A stretch of 64,000 nucleotides of DNA from Micromussa lordhowensis (taxonomy: Eukaryota; Cnidaria; Anthozoa; Scleractinia; Lobophylliidae), in NCBI GenBank assembly GCA_964020085.1, contig OZ026598.1:24858834-24922833 (forward strand), given 5' to 3'. Below the pieces are notes generated by a model. It was not told the origin of the DNA and searched no databases. It saw only the letters and a list, made by a program, of their open reading frames with translations. This document shows, piece after piece, positions 59,357 to 64,000 of this stretch; within the stretch, counting starts at the first letter, position 1, and each line of letters starts with the position of its first letter. The position numbers and the translations under genes were made by a program.

Positions 59357-60295
59357 TTGGTTATCGCTAATGCCTTAAACCAATCATGTTGCAGCCCTTG
59401 CAGTACGCGGCAAATCAAACATGGCGGCAGCGACAGACAAAAACTTTATGTGGATGAAGAAATTAATTTATTGCTACATGTAGTTATAGACTACAAAGCA
59501 GGAAAAGCGGGGGAAGGCATTGATTGGGAATTGGTCAGAAGCAAGTACGAAGACGTCACCAAAATGTTTTTGGAAAAGTACCCTGATGACGACAAAGAGA
59601 AATTCCCCCGACGTACCGAGGCGTCACGACGCTTCAACAAAGACCGAATCCAAAACAAACTAAAAAGGATCAAGTTAAACTTCCAAAAGGCAGTGGACAA
59701 GGGAAGACGCAGTGGAGGGGGAAGAGTGGTTACCACCTTCTATGAAGAGTGTTGTGAGATATGGTCTGGTGCTCCTGCAGTTGAGTCCATTACAGGTGGT
59801 ATTGACACGTCGTCAATAGACCTAGATTCATCGAGAGAACTCGACGATGGCAGCGTCGATAGTTTAGCGGAAGATCTACCTGTCGCCTCAACGGAAGAGA
59901 CAGAGTCAGTCACCAATGACAAAGTAGGAGAACAAAGGCAACTGCTGCAAAAACAACTAAGAGGAAAACGACATAGTAAATTGACAAAGAAACTGTCGAC
60001 AGACAACCAGCTGTTGGCTGTAGCTAAAGAAGACCTCCAACTGAAAAGAAAAGTACTCGACCAGATGGAGGAGGCGGATAAAAAGCACCAGAAAACAATG
60101 GATTCGCTTCTTCAGGGGTTTACGTCATTGACATCAACCCTCAACAATGGTTTTGGCCTTGTCAGTAGTCTCCTGTCCCAGCCTTCACCATTCTCAGCAT
60201 CACAAGAAGTACATCAAACAGCAAGCGTTTATGATTTCCCTGAGTTTTCGTATCGTGCCACTATGAACAGGAACAATGACTTTACCAAGTTATGA
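59357..60295 (+). CDS. Harbinger Myb/SANT-like DNA-binding protein
   Basis: 312 aa, single exon, intact. After a short N-terminal tail, residues about 30-130 hold a trihelix (Myb/SANT-like) pattern: YVDEEINLLLHVV, GIDWELVRSKYEDV, RIQNKLKRIKLNF and FYEECCEIW. An acidic Ser-rich linker follows, and a coiled coil (LKRKVLDQMEEADKKHQKTM). In Harbinger elements this protein binds the ends and escorts the nuclease into the nucleus. A later Met after the Ser/Cys-rich first 20 residues could be the true start. It faces the nuclease gene. Confidence 0.85.
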   Translation: MVIANALNQSCCSPCSTRQIKHGGSDRQKLYVDEEINLLLHVVIDYKAGKAGEGIDWELVRSKYEDVTKMFLEKYPDDDKEKFPRRTEASRRFNKDRIQNKLKRIKLNFQKAVDKGRRSGGGRVVTTFYEECCEIWSGAPAVESITGGIDTSSIDLDSSRELDDGSVDSLAEDLPVASTEETESVTNDKVGEQRQLLQKQLRGKRHSKLTKKLSTDNQLLAVAKEDLQLKRKVLDQMEEADKKHQKTMDSLLQGFTSLTSTLNNGFGLVSSLLSQPSPFSASQEVHQTASVYDFPEFSYRATMNRNNDFTKL

Positions 60296-60775
60296 TCAAT
60301 TTTCAGAAAAGAAAAAAATAAGACCATTTAAGAGCTTTGTCTTTTGTCGTCTTGAAAAAAAATATTGCATCAGTGAAAACTTTTGAAAATTGTCTCAAGT
60401 TTGGCTAAATGTGGCCATTTTATTTTATTTTGCACTGATTATTCTCCACACAGTGTTTATGCTCAGAAGAAATAAGAGACTAAATTGAAAATGTTTGACT
60501 TCAATTTATTGAATCTTAAATTTAAAACCTTCATGAAAAACTCATACATTATGCAAGGTTTCGTTTGTTTTGTTTTTAAATCTGACACTCCCTCAATAAT
60601 ATAATTAAATTCTAAAACCCCAGGCAGTGTCATATAAGAATAAGTAAACATGGGGTCCTTAAAGCATGTTAAAGTTGGTGTAATTAATGCACAGTAGAGC
60701 AAATTAGCACAAGTTTAATTTCAGAAACAATAACTACTGTCAAAAATGCACTTGTTATTTAGGCTCAGTGTTTCA

Positions 60776-61810
60776 TCATCATCGTCATCATCATCATCAT
60801 CATCATCATCATTTATTTGCCTTAATAATTAAATAATATTTAATAATATACAGCAAGTTGTTAGGCGAGGAGACCTCAAGAAACCACAAGGCTTATAGGA
60901 GAGGCCACCTCGGCATCACAATATTAAGCAAGATAAATGCTGCGAGGGAGTGCGGCAGAAACTAACTCGGAAACTATTTTAATAAAAACTCTAGCACTTT
61001 GCTTTTAAACATAGGAAAGTTAGACAAATTGGTAATAGAGGCAGGAAGACAGTTCCAGACCCTAGGTCCTTGGTAAAGAATAGTGAATTTTTTGATGTTC
61101 GTACGACAGGGATGCACACAATAATTACCAGCTTTTCTTGTGTCATATTTATGGACTTGGCTGTTTGTCATAAACAGATTGAGGAAAAATGGAGGCAGTA
61201 GATTATTGTGGTAGCGGAACATGAATTTTGCAATATCAAGGGTATTGATTTGGAAGATATCTAAAATTTTCAGTTTGGTAAAAAGAGGAGCAGTATGTGC
61301 TCGATATTCTGAATTTGTAACAGCTCGCACCGCCCGCTTTTGTAATAAATAAATTCTGTTTAAATTAGATACGTAAGTGGACGACCACGTTGAGTTACAA
61401 TAAGTAATATATGGGTAAATTAATGTATAGTACAGCATGAGTTTAGTCTTACAGGATAAGTAGAAACGCGTTCTGGATAAAATACCAATTGATTTAGCAA
61501 TTTGTTTACAAACAAAGTTTATGTGATGCTTCCATGTAAGGTGTTCGTCGAGATACACTCCAAGAAATTTGGTTACAGTACTTTGGGTTAAAGGCTGACC
61601 TCCAAACGAGAGAGAGAAACTGTGATTAACTCTCCTCTGACTCGGGCTAATATAACATAATTAGTCTTTTGGGTATTAATCGAGAGCTTATTGCATCTTA
61701 ACCAAACATCAATATTTAGTAACTCATTATTAAGCACATTCTCTAAGTATTTAGGATTAGAGTGTGAGAAAAAGATACTAGTATCGTCAGATGTTTTGCA
61801 TTATTAAATG
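60776..61810 (-). mobile_element. LINE 3' fragment (L2/CR1-like) nested in the Harbinger element
   Basis: On the minus strand it begins inside the RT palm (DDTSIFFSHSNPKYLENVL, CNKLSINTQKTNYV). After a frame break it continues YLDEHLTWKHHINFVCKQIA, YPYITYCNSTWSS and QGPRVWNCLPASI. The 3' end is an (ATG)n microsatellite (plus-strand CAT repeats, about 60,776-60,812), a tail type known from L2/CR1 elements. It is 5'-truncated and dead. Confidence 0.75.
60974..61558 (-). pseudogene. LINE reverse-transcriptase C-terminal coding remnant
   Basis: A 194-codon open stretch of the nested LINE, from LDEHLTWKHHINFV through KRAVRAVTNSEYRAHTAPLF to the stop. It lacks the catalytic palm, whose diverged remains lie upstream at 61,620-61,800 in another frame. 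It sits downstream of both Harbinger genes, between their 3' ends. Confidence 0.7.
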
Positions 61811-61856
61811 CCTTAGTTGTCCTTCAAGACAGAAATGGTGCATTTGAAGTAAATAT

Positions 61857-63080
61857 TTAATCAAAAAATTCCACAAATGCATCTCTTATTCTTTTACTTT
61901 GAGTTTCTGTACTTTGCTGTCTGCCAGGAGAGGAAGTAGGTGGCTGAAACTCATTGTCATACTGAATAGCTCTGTCAACATCTTCTTGAGGGATATAATC
62001 ATTGCTGATTTCACAAAAGTTATGCAATACAAAGCATGCATGAATGACTATTAGGAGATCATCAATGTTTATGTCCATCTCTCTGCGAAGGGCACCAAAT
62101 CTGCCCTTAAGCCTCCCAAAAGCACACTCAATTACCATCCGAGCAGAGCTTAGACGGTATCCAAAGTATTGCTCCTGGAAAGTGTTGCCTCCTCCAGGAA
62201 ACTCTTTCATGAGGTAAGGCGACAAGGGATAAGCTGGATCTCCTAGTACACAAACAGGACCTGGCTCAGTGTCTGGTGTTAAATGTTTATACAGTGGTGG
62301 GATGGCACCATCTCTCAGCATATTGTTTAAAGCAGAGTTGTAAAATATGCGAGAATCATGTACACTTCCTGGCCATTTAATAATAACATCAGAGAAACAG
62401 TACTTGTATTTGCAGGTGGCTTGCACGTTTACAGAGAATCTGTTTTTGCGAAAATCAGTTGCATTTTTATTGGGTTGTTTTATAAAAATATGTGTTCCAT
62501 CGACTGCACCAAGCTTCTTCCAGTTCATTTTCAGTCTTGGGTAGTGTAATATATTGAGGACCAAGAACAGTTGAGATAACAGTGCACACCCTTCGAACAA
62601 TAACAGACACTGTGCATTTTGCAAGCCCAAAAGCGTTCGCTACCTTGTGGTATCTCCCTTCATCCGAAAGATGTACAGGGTCACTGCCACTTGCTTTTCT
62701 ACAGACACAGGCATTCGCATGTTCGTGCATTGTTTCACAAGAAATGGCCTAACGGCATCACACAACTTAAGGAAAGTCGACTTCGACATCCTGAAGTTCT
62801 CCTTCCACTCCTCCTCCAACATTAGGCCACTCACAAAGTTATCCCACCATTGAGAGGTTCGCCCTGGACGTATCCATGCCTTTCTTGGCTTTCTGGCCCG
62901 TGACTTTTCCCTCCGTTGGTTGTTTCGTGAGCTGTACATACTCACCAAGAAATTCAAGCATGTAAGTTGCCTTGATCGATGAAGATCAGAAACAATAGCC
63001 ATTTGCAGCAATGTGTACAGCAAAAGCCCAGCTAATCTGGCTAAAATAGTGATGCATGCTGCTGCCGCTCGTCTCCTCAT
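61857..63080 (-). pseudogene. Harbinger DDE nuclease (HARBI1-like), two frame changes
   Basis: The N-terminal part (63,080-62,690) reads WKENFRMSKSTFLKLCDAV and MPVSVEKQVAVTLY. The frame then changes to DEGRYHKVANAFGLAKCTVS (the HTH segment, to about 62,530). It changes again to LGAVDGTHIFIKQP (first Asp), SDVIIKWPGSVHDSRIF, LGDPAYPLSPYL (second Asp) and VIECAFGRLKGRF (Glu), with a normal end at 61,857. The second break also seems to have lost about a dozen codons between ENELEEA and LGAVDG. Catalytic residues are all present, but no single frame covers them, so this copy probably cannot make an active transposase. Confidence 0.8.
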
Positions 63081-63641
63081 ATCTGTAATTTGCTTTTGTT
63101 TGTTTCTTTTGCCGTAAATTTAACAAAACATAACAAACCAGGATCAAAATGTAACAAAAATGTTTCAGTTTTTGCTATGCAGCCAGGCAAAACCTAACTA
63201 GATTCCAGGCCTGAACCGCGCTATCTGAGCAAAAAGTTGCACGGTTCGACTGTTTACACGAGTCCGTGCGAAAAATGGAAATGGTCAAAAAGTTGACCTG
63301 CTTTTTTCAGGTCCCAAACTTGCACACTTAGCCGTTCAAAAATTCGTCCAGTTCCGCCGGTCCCGTGTAAACGCAAGGTGGAACCGTGCAAGTTTTTGTC
63401 CGTGCAAAAATTCGTCCGGACCCGTGTAAACGGGGCCTAAGAGTCAAAGCAAAACCCACCAAATCGCTCAAATTCACCATTTCGTAACAAGCAAACAGTT
63501 TAAGTGGAAAACATACTTGGGACAGCTTGAGAATTAGTTTACACAAGACATACGCAGCACGCAAATGACGAGTATCGTGAATCTCGCATGTAAACAGGAA
63601 ATAAAGTATTCGCATTTACATTCGCAAATGGAATGTTGGCC

Positions 63642-63775
63642 GTTTCGCTAACGAGTTGTTTTGCTAACGTCCAGTTCGCTAATGTGTTCAGTCGATTCGC
63701 TAACGTTGTCAAGTTATTTTGCTAACGGTTTAAAAAGTTGTTTTGCTAACATGTTCGATAAGCTTGCTAACGCTG
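63642..63775 (+). repeat. GCTAACG short repeat tract
   Basis: Eight occurrences of (T/C)GCTAACG or GCTAATG at 14-29 bp spacing, many preceded by GTTGTTTT or GTTC. It lies just outside the second element copy. It is non-coding. Confidence 0.65.
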
Positions 63776-63779
63776 GAAC

Positions 63780-64000
63780 CCTAACTCTTACTGGTTGACA
63801 TTAATCAAATTCTTAGAAGCGACTTGCTTCTCCTGTCGAGCCGCCATTCATTCTCGTCCCCAGAGGCTGCAACAGAATGGCCGCCATTTTGTTTATCTGG
63901 TTGTTATAACGCGTAGCCAGTCCCACTGTATGGCAGTTAAAACTATTCGAAACTGATAACATTTGGTGTCCTAAATTTATTTACAAAGCTTGTTACACAC
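63780..64000. other. End of window; nothing supported
   Basis: No open frame or repeat that I can name in the last 220 bases. Confidence 0.3.

Larger units (their letters stand above)
59181..63437. mobile_element. PIF/Harbinger transposon with TAA target duplication
   Basis: The left end GGCTCTGTTTACACAGGTCC and the right end (complement GGCCCCGTTTACACGGGTCC) stay inverted through GGACGAATTTTTGCACGGAC, at least 39 bp with few mismatches. TAA flanks both sides (59,178-59,180 and 63,438-63,440), as in PIF/Harbinger. It contains the usual two genes, a Myb/MADF-type DNA-binding protein (plus) and a DDE nuclease (minus), in convergent order. The length is 4,257 bp, including a LINE insert of about 1 kb. 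Confidence 0.92.
58415..63640. repeat. Partial second copy of the 45-47 kb element interior, split by a Harbinger insertion
   Basis: 58,415-59,178 matches about 45,945-46,785 (with deletions), and 63,441-63,635 continues the match (AAGCAAAACCCACCAAATCG, AATGACGAGTATCGTGAATC) to about 46,885. The left side carries AGGTATCCGGTCATTGTAG and GTTTATCTGGTGTTCGATTT. The terminal CAGT ends and the 18-bp arrays are absent. The copy at 45-47 kb gives the uninterrupted target. Confidence 0.85.

Overview
This window is nuclear DNA from an animal. It looks anthozoan (a stony coral or sea-anemone relative). It is AT-rich, its genes are split by short GT-AG introns, and the spaces between genes are packed with cnidarian-style repeats: an intact DIRS-like retrotransposon, PIF/Harbinger and Merlin-type DNA transposons, CR1/L2-like and Tx1/L1-like LINE pieces, a tRNA-derived SINE, foldback MITEs and long minisatellites. 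Everything is read from sequence only. Species, expression and domain names were not checked by search.

Layout. 1-9.5 kb: a decayed RING/TRAF-type zinc-finger gene (1.9-3.9 kb), MITEs, a SINE and a LINE fragment. 10.3-11.2 kb: a minisatellite of about 38-bp units. 13.2-20.9 kb, minus strand: a complete seven-exon gene (857 codons) whose exon phases all fit, encoding a DUF7869-like, DDE/DDD-integrase-like protein with a C2-type cysteine cluster and a C-terminal conserved module. 22.7-25.6 kb: two families of about 70-bp tandem repeats. 27.7-36.2 kb, plus strand: a complete ten-exon gene (789 aa) that fuses a ParB-like domain to a beta-class N6/N4 DNA-methyltransferase-like fold whose DPPY-type catalytic motif is replaced by HLHN. 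38.2-39.1 kb: the same 38-bp minisatellite in opposite orientation. The two intact genes are therefore divergent and lie between inverted copies of one minisatellite, with a third repeat block between their 5' ends.

41-44.8 kb holds MITEs, a Merlin (ISXO2-like) transposase with one phase break, and an exon of an unidentified, possibly transposon-related gene. 44.94-47.34 kb is a non-autonomous element with CAGT-type inverted ends, a TA target duplication and subterminal arrays of an 18-bp unit. 48.6-50.6 kb has isolated candidate exons. 51.5-53.0 kb is a LINE graveyard. 53.1-58.3 kb is a DIRS-like element with intact Gag, RT-RNaseH and tyrosine-recombinase ORFs on the minus strand. 58.4-63.6 kb repeats the interior of the 45-47 kb element but is interrupted by a 4.26-kb Harbinger transposon (59,181-63,437, TAA duplication), itself hit by a LINE fragment.

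How the parts relate: most of the window is layered mobile DNA. The notable cellular-looking content is the divergent pair (integrase-like gene and ParB-methyltransferase-like gene) inside the inverted minisatellites. Whether the pair is one very large mobile element or two host genes is the main open question.
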